Below are positions 27,590 through 44,325 of a stretch of 64,000 nt of DNA, one piece after another. Each line of letters begins with the position of its first letter. Positions within the stretch are counted from its first letter, which is position 1. Below the pieces are notes generated by a model that ran no database searches, was not told the DNA's origin, and was given only the letters and a program-made list of their open reading frames with translations. Source of the stretch: Cynocephalus volans (taxonomy: Eukaryota > Chordata > Mammalia > Dermoptera > Cynocephalidae); assembly GCF_027409185.1 (NCBI RefSeq), contig NC_084478.1, positions 80,583,624 to 80,647,623 of the forward strand. Direction: 5' to 3'. The translations under genes were made by a program, and so were the position numbers.

Positions 27590-29117
27590 TCTAATGAAAA
27601 AAACATAACTGGTTTATAAAACTGCTAACCAACATCAAGTAAGACAAGAATTAATTAAATGCCAAAGGAATGCTTTGGCGAATTTTCATACTAAGTCTGT
27701 ACTGAAATTATTAAGATATACAATTTGAATGAACTCCATAATTCAGGTCAAATTACCTATGATAACCCATTTGATAAGCAATGTGATGTACCTGAATTAG
27801 AGAAACAAAATTGGTATTTAAAATATATCTATAAATCCAACATTAAGTGTGGCCTCATGGAGAGCCTGAATGGCTGCCTCATCCTTCCTTTAATAAAAGC
27901 TTTATTATTAAAAGCCCTGCACTCCATGACTCATCATGGAAGAGATAAAATGATCCAAATTATGGGGAAAAAATTGGTGTGGTGACTTATAAAATTGCTA
28001 AAGTGCCTTATGGCCAATGTTTGGTTTGTCAAACCCATAATTCTGGGAAGACAATCAAAACTTCAGGTACATTTCTGCTATCTGATGGGTCATTTAAACA
28101 TTTATAGAGGGATTTCATTCAATTGTCATTTTCAATGCATGTTTCTGATTGTATAGAAGCTTTCCCATGCAGGCAGGACTATGCTATAACAGTAGCTAAA
28201 AGGTTATTTTAAAAATGTGTTTCTCTAATGTGATGTGCCTGGAGAAAATGTCCAATGATAGGGCACTTGTTCCACTGGACAGTTATAAAACAGTTAAATG
28301 AGGTATACAGATACAATAGCATTAGACAAAACTAATTTAATCAACTGAATTGCCTTGGTCAAAGGTTTTGTAGATTGATGAAAATCAGATCTACTTCCAG
28401 TGGGAAACATAAGTTGACCCCTTATGAAATATTCACTAGAAGGCTTATGCCTCTAACAACGGAACCTCATGACTCTCCTGCTCTCCTAAACTCTGAGATG
28501 ACTAAATGCTGCAAGGCTTTAATGTATTATGCCAAAGTGCATTTTTACCAGGTAGAGGTTAGGTAGCTGTTTATGATCCACTGACTGAGTACAATCAAAC
28601 CCTTCAAAATCTAAAACCTAGAGACTGGATCTTCCAGAAAGGACATCAGAGGAAGACTGCTCTTGCCACCCAAACTGCAGCAAAACTTTGGGACCTCGAA
28701 CCTTGGGTTCACATCTCACAGCTCAAGGGCCCCTCCAGACTCTTGAAACTGCACATGCCTTGGAGACCATAAGGTAAATCTAACCAGAGAAATTTGTCCT
28801 CAGATGGCATCCTAAACGTGAACAACTTCCCCAAGGTCACAGATCAAGACTTCTCTGCCATTGTGAAACTCTTATTTCTCTTAATTTTTCCTTACTTATG
28901 CCTACCTCTTTCACTTGGCAGAATAATGCTATAATTAGAGTTGCACCACAAGCCCAAAAGGAGTTTCTTGCTAACTGATCTATGAGCCAGGGTACTATAG
29001 TACTCTTAACCTGTAATAACTTTGTCTCAGACCCTTGGCGAGAAACTGCTAATTTCACCATTCCAAGTAATGTTTTTATGAATAATAAAACTAAAAAAAC
29101 TGGGGGAAAAAAGGGCC
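27590..29117 (+). pseudogene. Decayed gammaretrovirus-like (ERV1) integrase/env relic
   Basis: Short broken plus-strand frames match the integrase region of ERV1-type elements. The zinc-binding N-terminal part (27725-27985) has a THHGRDKM-type His pair; the core is broken by stops (about 28,000-28,210); and a C-terminal part (28375-28566) has an LTPYEI motif, followed by a putative DNA-binding tail near 28,600-28,750. Env-like remnants may follow. Frameshifts and stops are frequent and nothing is expressible as a full protein. A purine-rich polypurine-tract candidate closes it (about 29,085-29,117). Confidence 0.7.
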
Positions 29118-29118
29118 T

Positions 29119-29650
29119 TGTGTGCACCCATATGTGGAATATTCATAAAGCAAATGTACTTCACAGGGCTTGGTTTTCCAAAGCCTTGCAGTTTCAAATA
29201 TTGACCTTACAGAAAACAGGAAATTTCCCCCAGGCTATTGAGTCTCTGTTGTAAGATAAAGAGTTGTAACACAGCAAGGTTGCTGGCTCAGAGACAGACA
29301 GGTTACTGATTGATATATAAAGATACTGGGAAATTGCTGTAAGAAGAGAATGTTTGCTAAAATCAAGCCTTTGTTGCAAATTGCATTACAGAAGGTCACC
29401 TTGCTTGACTTTCTGAAGGTTACCAGCTTCTATTGTTAAATTTGTTAAACTGTACTTAGCAAAACCCCACCTATGTCTCTTCCTGTAACTTGCTGGGCTG
29501 GAGAATAAATTCAGGAAGAGAACCCCAATTCATGATTAATTTCACAAATGGAAGGAATGCCTCACACTTGAGGGTTCTGGGATATTAACCCCTTTCTGGG
29601 CCGTCTCACAGGGGAAAAGGGGTGACAAATCCGTGGGAGGTAAAGCAACA
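29119..29650 (+). mobile_element. ERV1-type LTR after the integrase/env relic
   Basis: Begins TGTG directly after a polypurine-like tract, has AATAAA near 29,505, and ends ...CAACA. Just after it, at 29653, a TGGTGACCC primer-binding-site-like sequence is seen. Ends are inferred from these marks; no target duplication was found. Confidence 0.55.
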
Positions 29651-29652
29651 AA

Positions 29653-29795
29653 TGGTGACCCATGTGAGGAAATTCTGTGTCCATGGATCAGAGACCAACC
29701 TGCCAAGCCTTGGAAAGGAAAAGAAAGAATAGGCTGCAACAAAAGAGGTGAAAAGAAAGAGGGCATCCACTACTCATCCTGCCAAATTCCTTCAT
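29653..29795 (+). other. Primer-binding-site-like sequence and leader remnant
   Basis: TGGTGACCCATGTGAGGA begins two bases after the LTR end, as a retroviral PBS would. About 125 bp of purine-rich leader-like sequence follows before old LINE sequence starts. Confidence 0.4.
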
Positions 29796-30260
29796 GCCCT
29801 CTGGTAATTAACCCCTTCTTCTCTCAATCCCCAGACACTGGCAACCACCGACCTGTTTTCTGACCCTATAGTTTTGTCTTACAGAATTTAATATAAATGG
29901 AGTCATACAGTATGTAGCATTTGGCACTTGGCTTCCTTCACAGAGAGGGACATGAATGGGACTTCTGGAGGTACAATGTACTGTTTCCTGACCTGGGTGG
30001 TAGTTACCTGGCCTGATCACTTTGTAATTATTTGTCAAAGGGTAGGCTTATGTTATCTGCACTTGTATTTTCTGCGCTGTATATATATATACAACTATAA
30101 TTTTATGTTTAACTTCATCTAATTTAATTTTTATATCTTGGTAAGGGTTATTTCTTAAACGGCAATTGTTAACCCTTTAAAAGAAAGTGAGTGATTACTG
30201 GAAAAGTCAGGAGAGTGGTTACCTCTGGAGCAATAGGGAGGGGGAAGTGATTGGGGTGGG
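29796..30260. repeat. Old L1 fragments
   Basis: Minus-oriented L1-like text at about 29,800-29,945 (CAACCACCGACCTGTTTTCTG, ATAAATGGAGTCATACAGTATGT) and plus-oriented L1 3'-type text at about 29,970-30,050 and 30,205-30,260. Confidence 0.45.
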
Positions 30261-30769
30261 GCAAACAGGAGGGTTCCAAATGCTGCCCATGCTCTATTTC
30301 TTACACCGAGTAGTAGTTCTAGGATTGCAACACTGTGCAACCACAGGGGTGCCATTCATGCTGTAGTCCTGCCAGTGGTGCACCCTAGAATTGTGCAAGT
30401 ATAGTTCCCATGGCTACCCTGGCAGCCACAAGATACACAGCCATACCTGGCAAACACAGGTGTTTGCCTCATCACTAGAGGAAATGGATAATGAGAAAAT
30501 GTAGATGGGGAAAAGAGGAACTCTTGGCGTGGAGACTGAGGACAGATGTGCATGAAGTTGTTTAAATTCCCCCAGGAGTTTGTTGTGACAGCAAGGACTA
30601 GGCTCGAAGGCTGTTACTCACCATGATGACTCTCCTACTACGATTGTCATCAGATGTCCCCACATGCAGTGTGCTGGGCCTCCGCCACAGCCAAGGTGGC
30701 CGCCCTTGCTGACTCTCCCTCGCTGGCTTGCTCACTCACGCACCTTTGACCCCAGATCAAGCCTGAGGA
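30261..30769. other. Unassigned sequence
   Basis: No gene or clear repeat seen. Confidence 0.5.
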
Positions 30770-30785
30770 GGAGACAGTCTTTTCT

Positions 30786-31774
30786 TTTTTTTTTTTTTTC
30801 ACTTTTCCTATAATTTATTTATTTATTTATTTTTTAAATTTTATTTTGTCGATATACATTGTGGCTGACTATTGCTCCCCATCACCAAAACCTCCCTCCC
30901 TTCTCCCTCCCCCCCTGCCCCCCAACAATGTCCTTTCTGTTTGCTTGTCGTATCAACTTCAAGTAATTGTGGTTGTTATATCTTCTTCCCCCCCCCCCCG
31001 GTTTTTTTTTTTGTGTGTGTGTTTGTGTGTGTGTGCGTGTGAATTTATATATTAATTTTTAGCTCTCACCAATAAGTGAGAACATGCGGTATTTCTCTTT
31101 CTGTGCCTGACTTGTTTCACTTAATATAATTCTCTCAAGGACCATCCATGTTGTTGCAAATGGCAGTATTTCATTCGTTTTTATAGCTGAGTAGTATTCC
31201 ATTGTGTAGATGTACCACATTTTCCGTATCCACTCATCTGATGATGGGCATTTGGGCTGGTTCCAACTCTTGGCTATTGTAAAGAGTGCTGCAATAAACA
31301 TTGGGGAACAGGTATACCTTCGACTTGATGATTTCCATTCCTCTGGGTATATTCCCAGCAGTGGGATAGCTGGGTCATATGGTAGATCTATCTGCAATTG
31401 TTTGAGGAACCTCCATACCATTTTCCATAGAGGCTGCACCATTTTGCAGTCCCACCAACAATGTATGAGAGTTCCTTTTTCTCCGCAACCTCGCCAGCAT
31501 TTATCGTTCAGAGTCTTTTGGATTTTAGCCATCCTAACTGGGATTAGATGGTATCTCAATGTGGTTTTGATTTGCATTTCCCGGATGCTGAGTGATGTTG
31601 AGCATTTTTTCATATGTCTGTTGGCCATTTGTATATCTTCCTTAGAGAAATGCCTACTTAGCTCTTTTGCCCATTTTTTAATTGGGTTGCTTGTTTTCTT
31701 CTTGTAAAGTTGTTTGAGTTCCTTATATATTCTGGATATTAATCCTTTGTCAGATGTATATTTTGCAAATATTT
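30786..31774 (-). mobile_element. 5'-truncated L1 (989 bp), minus strand
   Basis: Carries the C-terminal part of L1 ORF2 in one open frame (to 31059), including the cysteine motif [18 protein letters not shown], then 3' UTR and poly(A) (poly-T at 30,785-30,799). 16-bp target duplications with one mismatch lie at 30770-30785 and 31775-31790. The open frame of 305 codons starts in flanking DNA and is not a gene. Confidence 0.92.
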
Positions 31775-31974
31775 GGAGACAGACTTTTCTGCCTGCAAAG
31801 TAAAAGGTCATATTTGGGAAAAATGTATATTTCAGAGTCCTAGATCCCAATGCAGGTGAGATTAGCTCAGGGCTCCCCCACTGTGGCTGCATTAAGGGCA
31901 TGCTCACAGTTGAGCAGATCTCCAGAGCTCCCTCTGAGCTGAGCAGCAGTGGAGATCTCTCATTCTCCCCCAGC

Positions 31975-32485
31975 ATATTACTTACCTATTGCTGCCATAA
32001 CAAATTACCACAAACTTAATGGCTTAAAACAACAGTTTATTATTTTATACTTCTGGAGGCAGAAATCCGACATGGGGAACACTGGGCTAAAATCAAGGTG
32101 TCCCCAGGGCAGTGTTCCCTACTGGAGGCTCTAAGGGGAAATCCATTTCCTTGGCTTTCCAACTTCTAGAAGCCACCAGCATTCCTTGGCTCATGGCCCC
32201 CTTCCTCTGACTTCCAAGCCAGCAATGGAAGGTCAAGTCCTTCTCACATGGCATCACTCTGACCTCCTCTTCTGCCTCCCGCTTCCACTTTTAAGGACCT
32301 TTGTGATTATATCATGCCCACCTGGATAATCCAGGAGAATCTCTGTATGTAGCAACAGTAATTCCACCTGCAACCCTAGCGCCTGCCCAACACCCCCCTC
32401 CCCCCCACCCCAGGAATCCTCTGAGCAGATTCCAGGAATGATGATGTGGACATCTTTGGGGACCATGATTCTGCCCACCACACTC
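31975..32485 (-). mobile_element. MLT1-type LTR, minus strand
   Basis: The plus strand reads the reverse of a MaLR LTR: CTATTGCTGCCATAACAAATTACC at one end, CCCACCTGGATAATCCAGG in the middle and GATTCTGCCCACCACAC at the other. Ends are approximate. Confidence 0.75.
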
Positions 32486-33303
32486 GGCCTACTAACCGTT
32501 TCACCTCCCTCTCCTCTACAGCACTCCCTTCCTCCTGCCTGCCTTGGGTATGCCAATCCCTCCTAAAAGTCCACAGGGAGCATTGGCAGGTCATGTTCCT
32601 GGTCGTGATCATAGTCATGGTGGTGATGGTAGGGAGTGGGCACCTTCCTAGAATCTGAGAAGGCAGCAGAACAAGGCAGAATGGGGGCCTAGGGCTCGCC
32701 AGTCCAGCCCCCACTTTCTCTTTGTTGGGGAGGAGGCTCAAGAGAAAGGCAAAAGGCGGGCACTGAATGAGGGGAGGGGTCTGACCTCCTGACCTCCTCC
32801 TTTCCATTGGGGCCCAGATGGATTCCTCTAATCTGAGCCTCAGTATCTGCCTCTTAGGCTCAGCCTGTTGCGTACATACTACAGTAACATGATTGTGCGG
32901 TAGTTGGTCTGAATATGGAACAGAGAGATTGTGAGCTTGGAGGATGGAAGCAGGCCTGACAAAGTAGTCACCAGGGGTTGTGTTCATGGCGTCACACGTC
33001 TCCTTCAACATGCTTCTCCCCTTCTTCACGCTGCCGAACATGGCCCCATGCCTCCTGGAACAGTGCCCAGTGCGGGCATTCTCCCCCAGTCACAGCCGGC
33101 CTAGATGACCTAGGTGGCAGAAACCCCAGTTGGAAAGTCTCTGGCAAACTATTTCACTGACACACCAGCCTATTGTGTTACGCCTCCAGGAAATAAACAC
33201 TTGGGTCAGGGTCAAAGCCTTAGCCTAAGGAATCAAGCCCTCCTTCTCAAGTGAGGGATTTGAGGTGGATGGTTTATGTCCCCACTAAGGTTCCTTCCCA
33301 GCA
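32486..33303. other. Unassigned sequence before arm 3
   Basis: A minus-strand open frame of 221 codons (33041-32376) overlaps the LTR and shows no known domain. No support for a gene. Confidence 0.5.
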
Positions 33304-35180
33304 CTGAGGTCTATGATTGTCCTGCCACATGCGTGATGATCTGTCTCCCTGAGCTCATCCTCGGGGCCTGAAAGGGAGACAGTGACAATATGGGGGAAGG
33401 GTGGTACCAAGGCTGGCCAATTTTCTAAGTGCAGTCCCTCTTTCCTACTTTCCATCCTCGCTGCACCCATACTAACTGTGTCTTGATTAACTCAGGTCGT
33501 GGCAGTCTCCCGCGGGAGCTCCCTGCTTCAAAGATGAGGCATGTCCCAGCTACTGCGAGATAACCAGCCTTCACATTATCATTCCACCCACACACACCAG
33601 ATTTTTGAGACATCATATTCATCCCACAGTAGGATCAAGGGCCTACTCCAGTGACTCCGGCATTTTGAGAGCCCTGACTCCATCATTGGGTCTGGTGACT
33701 CCCACGTCATCACACTCCATGCCCTCCTATGCTTTCGAACTTGAAAAACACCTCTTGCAAAAGGTACATCCCGCCCTCGCTTTTGCTCATTCAGTCTCAG
33801 GGATTCTTGAGCACTGCCTCTACTCCTTTTACTCCCTGAATCAGGCACACACACCCAAAAACCTTGAGAGATCTATCTTCACTTGTCCCCTCTCTGGCTA
33901 TAAACACCCAGTCTCTCGGGAATGGGAGCTGGCAGAACCTACAGTCACCTCACTCGAACACGAATCTGTCCCTCTGAGTCTCCAGCCCACCCAGCCTTGG
34001 ATCCTGGCTGAAGGAAAGAGGCGATCCCAACTGTCAGTGGGGGTGAAATCAGAACACGGAGCTGAGGCAAAATCTCGTGTGACCCAAAGACAGTCTGCAA
34101 GATTGAGCTGGGACACAGAAAGAGCATGTCCGGGAAAATCTGTCATGGGGGTGGTCGAACGGTATTTGATGGGGAATATCTCCCCAAGAACATTCAGACC
34201 CATCACCAACACTTGCCCTAGAAACTAAGTGGCCATTTTCAAATCAGGGGTATGGGGCTGATCAGCTGGAGAAGGGGTGGTGAGTTGGCTAGGACATGAA
34301 GGATGTGGAAGCTCTGATCACTAGACCATCCACTCTAGCTGCCAGCAGGCAGTGTCCCCCCAGGTTGGCCCAGAGGCGCCTGAACAGACTCATTTCCCCT
34401 ACCTTCAACCCAGAGACTAACCTGCTCTTTTCTTTCCCGTTCCCGGTGCCTTCCATTTTGTTCCACCACCCACCGGGATGTGACTTCTGCCTCTACCCCT
34501 CTACTGAAAGTGAGGAGAGAGAACTGACAGGATTTGGTTTCAAAGGTAAGGGCCAAAGAGGAACGGAGGATGACGAGCGGGTTTCTCGCCGAGTTGTCCG
34601 GGTGCATGGTGGCACCAGAGGGAGATAATGAATCCACAAAGAAGACTGGGCCTGGCAAGGGGGAAAATGAGCTCAGTTGTGCTCTTTAATTCCCGTTGAA
34701 ATGACCATGCACGAAAGGCCACCAGCGTAAAGCCATGGGACAGATCAAGGATGCTCGTGACAAAAAAGAAGGGTGAGAGGGGAGAATTGGGACAGTGAGC
34801 CAAATGAGGAAAGGTAAGACGGTAAACTGGAGCTCTGGAAGGGTGTCGTTTCGTTAGTGCCCGCTGAAGGGGCGGGGGAATAGCGGTGAAGAATGGGAAC
34901 TAGGAGGAGATTAGAAGGGAACGTGAATAGGGCCTGCAGGGGAAAGCGACTGGCCAGGCAGAGCCCGCACAGAACCTAGACACAGGGCACTCTGGTGAGC
35001 CTGAGTGCAGGGCTCCTGCTCAGAGGCTGGCCCTCCTCCCTGCAGGGAGAAGGCCCACCACAGAATGCCAGGGGGTACTGTTCTTAAAATACTCTGAACT
35101 GGAGCAACTCCCCACCCCACTCCACCCCACCCCAGCGCCACCCCCCAGAGAGACGGCAGACCACAGAGCATGAGAGGTAC

Positions 35181-35186
35181 TTTAAT
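35181..35186 (-). terminator. Poly(A) signal ATTAAA, CXorf49 copy 3
   Basis: Same site as in copy 1, on the minus strand. Confidence 0.7.
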
Positions 35187-35447
35187 TTGAAACTGCTGTG
35201 AACTGGGGTGGGGAGAGGGCAAAAACAGGGGAAGACAGACAGCCCCTGTTCTGAAGAAGAACCGGAGGGAAGCAGCTTGGCCACAGCTCCTGGGCTCCAA
35301 AGATATCAGCTGCTTGTCTTGTACGAAGAGGCTGGGTCCAACCTGTCAAACAGCAGAGTCAGGGACGGGCCACAAGCCAGGGCCAGCCCACAGCCCTCCT
35401 AAGTAACCAGGATTGTGGGAAGGGGTATGGTATGTGTAACACTCACC

Positions 35448-38887
<3,440 letters not shown>

Positions 38888-39169
38888 GTCGCCGGTCCGC
38901 GAAGCCTGGGTCGAAGAGAGACGGCCGCCTCCTCAGGGCCGGCGAGCCAGGCCGCGCGTCGTCACCACAGGGGCCACACGAGATCGCCTCAAACACCGCG
39001 CGGCTTTGGCTCGCGCCTCGGCCGCCCCGCCGCAGCCTTCTCATTGGTCCGCCCGCCACCAACCAGCGCGTCTCTTGTTGGGCTGCCCCTCAAGGCCCTA
39101 GCCAATAGGGACGAGGGCGCTTGGGCGGCGCGGAAGCCCGTCGTTTCGCTGGGCCATCCGCAGCCAGTC
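38888..39169 (-). promoter_or_regulatory. CpG-island promoter of CXorf49 copy 3
   Basis: Same CCAAT/GC-box layout as copy 1, with which it appears identical. Confidence 0.65.
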
Positions 39170-39254
39170 TGGGGGTGGTGTCCCAGTGTCGGGGCTCTCT
39201 TCCCACCTCTTCCTGTCCCGCCAGTGCCTCTGGCCAGGCATCTCCTTTCCAATG

Positions 39255-39375
39255 AGAGCCACATCTCTCAGCTTCAGTTTCCCATTCCCATCGGTAAAGC
39301 GGGAGAAATAACAGCACCTAACTCGGGCTGGTGAGGATTAAATGTAATGACGGATGGGAAGCACACAGAGTAGAA
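39255..39375 (+). repeat. MIR fragment in arm 3
   Basis: Direct copy of the arm 1 MIR. Confidence 0.7.
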
Positions 39376-39846
39376 AGGATTTGCGAGCCTCTATTCCACA
39401 GCAAGGCTCACCACCCCATAGGAAAATGGGCAAGGATGCCCACGGTCAGTAATCAGAGGTCGGCGTATTTTGTTTTCGTAAAGGGCCAGATAGCAAATGT
39501 TTTAGGATTTCAGGCTGTGCCGTCTCCGCCGCAAGTGCTCGATTCCTCTAGGTAACCAAATCCACGCGTGGCTGCGTGCCCGTGAGAGTTTACTGGCAGG
39601 CCGTGTTGGCGGTTTGGCAGGTCGGAGTTTGCCCACCTCTCCCAGAATCCCCCACCCGAGTTAATTCAAAGAAGTGGGAACCCCAGTGGCCAACGACACC
39701 GCAAAAGATGCTCACCATCGCTGATCCCGAAGATGCAAACTAAAATCACGAATCGATGTTCACATGCCAGGTTTACAGAAATTAAAGAGCTTAATCATTC
39801 CAAGGGTCGGAGAGGCTATGAGTGAACCAGTGCTTTTGCTCACTGC

Positions 39847-39965
39847 TGGGGGTGGGGGTGGGGGTGCGGGGGTGGGGGGCCGTTTGTTGAGGGGGTGGGT
39901 GGCCGTTTGTTGAGGGGGTGGGGGTGCGGGGTTGGGGGCGCCCTTTGTGGAGGAGGAGGGGGGCG
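39847..39965 (+). repeat. Expanded G-rich tract, arm 3
   Basis: Same expanded form as in arm 1, including the repeated 23-bp unit. Confidence 0.8.
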
Positions 39966-40003
39966 GATTTGGCAGGATCTTTGAACTGCAAATTATACAT
40001 TTA

Positions 40004-40255
40004 TTTTTATTTATTTATTTATTTATTTTTGACGTTTAACATATATATTTATTTATTTATTTTTCACATGTAGAATATCTTATTTATTTTATTTTTTAAT
40101 TTTATTTTGTCGATATACATTGTGGTTGATTATTGTTGCCCCTTACCAAACCCCCCTCCCTCCTCCCTCTCTTCCTTCCCCCCCAACAATGTCCTTTCTG
40201 TTTGCTTGTCCTATCAACTTCAAGTAATTGTGGTTGTTATATATTATTCCCCACC

Positions 40256-40291
<36 letters not shown>

Positions 40292-40431
40292 TTATATATT
40301 AATTTTTAGCTCCCACCAATAAGTGAGAACATGTGGTATTTCTCTTCCTGTGCCTGACTCGTTTCACTTAATATAATTCTCTCAAGGTCCATCCATGTTG
40401 TTGCAAATGGCAGTATTTCATTCGTTTTTAT
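40004..40431 (-). mobile_element. Same L1 insertion in arm 3
   Basis: Direct duplicate of the arm 1 insertion with the same target duplications (39987-40003 and 40432-40448), so it was inherited through the tandem duplication. Confidence 0.92.
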
Positions 40432-40448
40432 TGCAAATTATACATTTA

Positions 40449-40640
40449 CTATGAGCCTGGCACTCTTCTAATCACTGTAGATAAACATCAATTCCTTCCC
40501 AGGACAGTCCTAAGTTGAAGTACCCGTTATTACCGCCTTCTTACAGGCCAGGAAACAGGCACAGAGAGGCTCATTGACCCGCCCAAGGTCACTGGGCTTG
40601 TTGGTATCCGCAGCACTATGGAAACCCTCGTCATCCCATT
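40449..40640 (-). repeat. MIR at the inner arm edge (arm 3)
   Basis: Direct copy of the arm 1 element. Confidence 0.65.
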
Positions 40641-40684
40641 CCCTTTACCCTCCTCAGCGGTAACCTCTATCCTGTACTTGTACT

Positions 40685-42115
40685 TAACCTTCCTTTTTTT
40701 TTTTTTTTCTGTTAGTTTTTTTTTTTTTTAACATATGTTCGTATTCCTAATGATACGTTGTTTAGTCCTGCATTTTTTGGATTTTTTATGCACAGAATCA
40801 TTTATAATGTGTCCTGCTTTCTCCTGTTAAATGTTATGTAACTGGGATTCATCCCCGTTGTTGCATGTAGTAGCTGATTGTTCATTACCATTGCTCTATA
40901 GTATTCCATCAGATTAGTGTCTCAATCTGGTAATCTGTTCTGTTGATGGACTTTTGGGTTATTTCCATTTTTGGAAACATTACACACAGAGCTGCTATAA
41001 ACATTCCAGGGCATGTTTCCTGCTACCTATCTGTGAGAGTTCTCAATGGCAGAGCTCTCCAACTTGTGGACCTGGGACATTAAGATCCTTAGCCCTAGTG
41101 GTAGCCATGTAGCATTGTCCATACTTGTTTCTGGCCCTGACCAGCCTTATTGTCTTACTTCTGTGAGACATACAAGTATTATTTTCCATGTGGCCATAAA
41201 ATAAAATGGCTAAGAAGCTGTCGTTATACCTAGGAGTGAAATTGTTGACTAATAGCAGAGGCACATCTTCAACTTTATCAGATCATGCCAGATATTTTCC
41301 AAAGTGATTATGCCAATTTAGACTCATACTAGGTGTGTTTCACTGTTGCAATTTGTCTACATCCTCATCGACATTTGATATTAACAAAGTACAAAACTTT
41401 TACCTATCTGGTGAATATGAAATATACCATCTTGTTTTTAACGTGCAGTGTGATTTCCTGATTAGTAATGAGACTGACCGTACTTTCATGTTTGGGCCTT
41501 TAGGGTTTTCTTTTCTACAAGGTGCCTACTCAAAGTCTTTTCCCAATTTTCCCTTTGTGTTGTTTGCCTGTTTATGTGTGGGAGTTCTCTATGTAGTTTA
41601 TATTTTAGTATTGTAATGAATTCCTGTGATGCAAATATCTTCTATGTACCTTTTAACTTTTTATATTTTGTCTTCTAATAGCAGAATCTCTGTTTCAACA
41701 ATATTTTATTATAGAAAGTTTCAAACATACAGAAAAGTCTTAAGAATTTTGTTGTGTACACCCACACACTCACCACCTAATTTTTGTATATCTGTATATA
41801 CATCCCTCCATCATTTGTCATTCCTTTTTTTTTTTTTTTTTTCAATTCATTTGAAAGTAAAGTTCAGACATCAGGAGTACTTCTTTTGGTAGAACTTTTA
41901 AATCTTTTCCTTTAGTAGTTAGTTCCTTTTTTCCCCCCCTGCCTGTCTTGCTTAAGAGTGTTCCCTACCATACTGTCGTGAAGAAATTCTTTTATAAATT
42001 CTCCTTTATATTTAGGTCTTAGATTCACATGGAATATTTTTTTTTAATGTTTTAAGGCAGGAGTCCAGTTTTACATAGTTTGTATTTGAGGTGGTGTATA
42101 ACAACTGGGGAAAAC
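40685..42115 (-). mobile_element. Old L1 relic, minus strand (spacer A, unit 2)
   Basis: Direct duplicate of 5830-7260. Confidence 0.6.
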
Positions 42116-42185
42116 AATAGCTAACCTAAAAGGTTAAAGGAAAAAACTGCATAATGAGATGTTCAGAAGATGATTTGTTTTACTA

Positions 42186-42289
42186 TTTTTTTTTTTTTTT
42201 TTGGCAGCTGGCCAGTATAGGGAACTGAACCCTTGACCTCGGTGTTACAAGGCTGCGCTCTAACCAACTGAGCTAACTGGCCAGCCCAC
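42186..42289 (-). mobile_element. tRNA-Ile-like SINE monomer, unit 2
   Basis: Direct duplicate of 7331-7434. Confidence 0.85.
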
Positions 42290-44110
42290 CAGAAGGTGAT
42301 TTGGAAAGCTCTGGTATGTTCCTGGGAATCTCTAAGGCCATGTATATTCATGGGGCTGTGTACATGCCCAGAGTTGTGTGCATCCTCAGGAAAGACCTGA
42401 GAAGTCCCTAAGTTGTCACTTCTGGCTGGCCTTGAGTCTGCCCATGCAGAAAGTGAAGTCTAAGCCTATGTTTATTCACTGCCTGGCTGAGTGTTGATGC
42501 CATGTCCCAACAGACACACAGAGCTCCCTGGAAAGGTCTGAGGGAATTACTAGTTTGGGGTATTTAAGGAAAATTCTGTCAAATCACAGTTGACCGCCAA
42601 CTGAACTGAGCAAATAATTCAGTGCTACACATGACAAAGAATACAGTTTGCAGAATTAGTTCAGAAAAGTCAATGAACAAATAAAAAGCACTGACAACAA
42701 ATCAGAACAACAACAACAAACCCTGGGGAGGGGAGACAATCAGATTCCCAGAGATGACTCATGTTATCACTTAAAAAGTGTCCTGTTTTCAACAAAAAAT
42801 TACAAGATACACAAGAAATAAGAAAGCATGTCTCAGAGGTAAGAAGGTTGGCAAAATAGGAGGTCTCCAGTGTATCTTCCCTCACTAAAACAAATATTTG
42901 GCAACTATCCATGAACAAAAGTGCCTTTGTGGGAGCTTTGGGATCCAGGTAGGAAGGTCAAAGCAATGGTGGAGCTCAAGACAGGAGGGTCGCTTTCAGA
43001 AGGCAGGCCTGTGGGCCACTGGTAAGTACATCAACATTGGTCCTGGCCATAGAACAGAAGCATATCTGTCCTACTGTGGACTTGACTCCAGCCCTGCTTG
43101 TCTGCAGTCATACCACCAGTGTTTGTCCCAAGTGTCCTAGAAACAGCCACGTCCATCTGTGCTCCCGTCACGTTTCTGAAGGAACCCTGTGACTCGGTTC
43201 CAGTCCTGCTCTACCTCAGCCAAGAGGAAGTCCAGGTTCCCATCCAAGGTACCTGGAAGGATCCACGTCCCCACCTGTCTGCCAATGCCCAGTGAAACGA
43301 TGGGCTTCCAGGCAACCCAGGCACCCTCGTCCATAGTACCATGGTACCTGGAAGGATCCTCTTGTTGGGCAGCCCCTTGCGCCCTTAATAAATAGTACTT
43401 AAAAGTACATCAGACTAATCCGATGAAAGATGTACATGACCTCTATGGGGAAAAAAAGTTTATTGAAAGACCCAACTAAAAGAAGGGATATTCCACGTTC
43501 TCAGGTTGGAAGAGTCAATTTTACAAAATGTCAGTACTCTAAAAATTGACCTATAGATTCAATACAATCATGATCAAAACACCAAGAGGGTATCTGTGGG
43601 ACTCGATAAACTGATTTTCAAATGTATATGGAAGTGCAAAGAGCCAAGAATGGCCAAGATTCTCTCGTGAAGGACAAAGGGGGAGGACTTCCGCTAAAAG
43701 ATACCAACGTTTATTATAAAGCTACTGAAGTTACGAAAGTGTAGGATTGGCTCAAGAACAGACAAATAGACTAATGGAAAATGATTGGGACTCTCCAAAC
43801 ATTCCCACGTATAGACACTTAATTTATAACAGAGGAGGCATCAGAGAGCAATTGAAAGAGGATGGCCTTTTCATTTCAGAGTGCAGGGACAATTGAGTAT
43901 CGAGTTGGAGAAGAAAATGGAATGGACTCCTGACTTAAACTGTAAACAAAAATTAATTCCAGGTGGATCTAAGGTCTGCATGTGAAGAAGAGACTATAGA
44001 AGACTATGTGGTTGTCGTGACCACAGGGTAGAGTAGGACTTTGTAAACAAGACAGAAAAAATGAAACAACCATTAAAGAAATAAACTTAAAAATTCTGCT
44101 GCATTAAAAT

Positions 44111-44325
44111 GAAGTACTCTGATTTCTGACATTTACTTTGAAATGCATCCAAAATAACATGGATTTGATGGATGAAGGAGGGATGGACATGTGATAAACA
44201 AGTGTAATAAAATGGTAACAGTGGAAGGTAGGTGGTGGGTACCTGGCTGTCCACTGAAAAGTTCTTTCAACTTTTCTGTATGTTTGAATGTTTCCATAAT
44301 AAAATGTTGTGCAAAATAAAAAGGA
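44111..44325 (+). mobile_element. Nested L1 3'-end fragment, unit 2
   Basis: Direct duplicate of 9256-9470. Confidence 0.5.

Noticed and set aside
31059-31976. Open frame of 305 codons on the minus strand
   Set aside because: It is the C-terminal part of L1 ORF2 read from a 5'-truncated insertion, with its first codons in flanking DNA.
32376-33041. 221-codon minus-strand open frame
   Set aside because: Overlaps an MLT1-type LTR, has no recognisable domain and no clear promoter or splice context.
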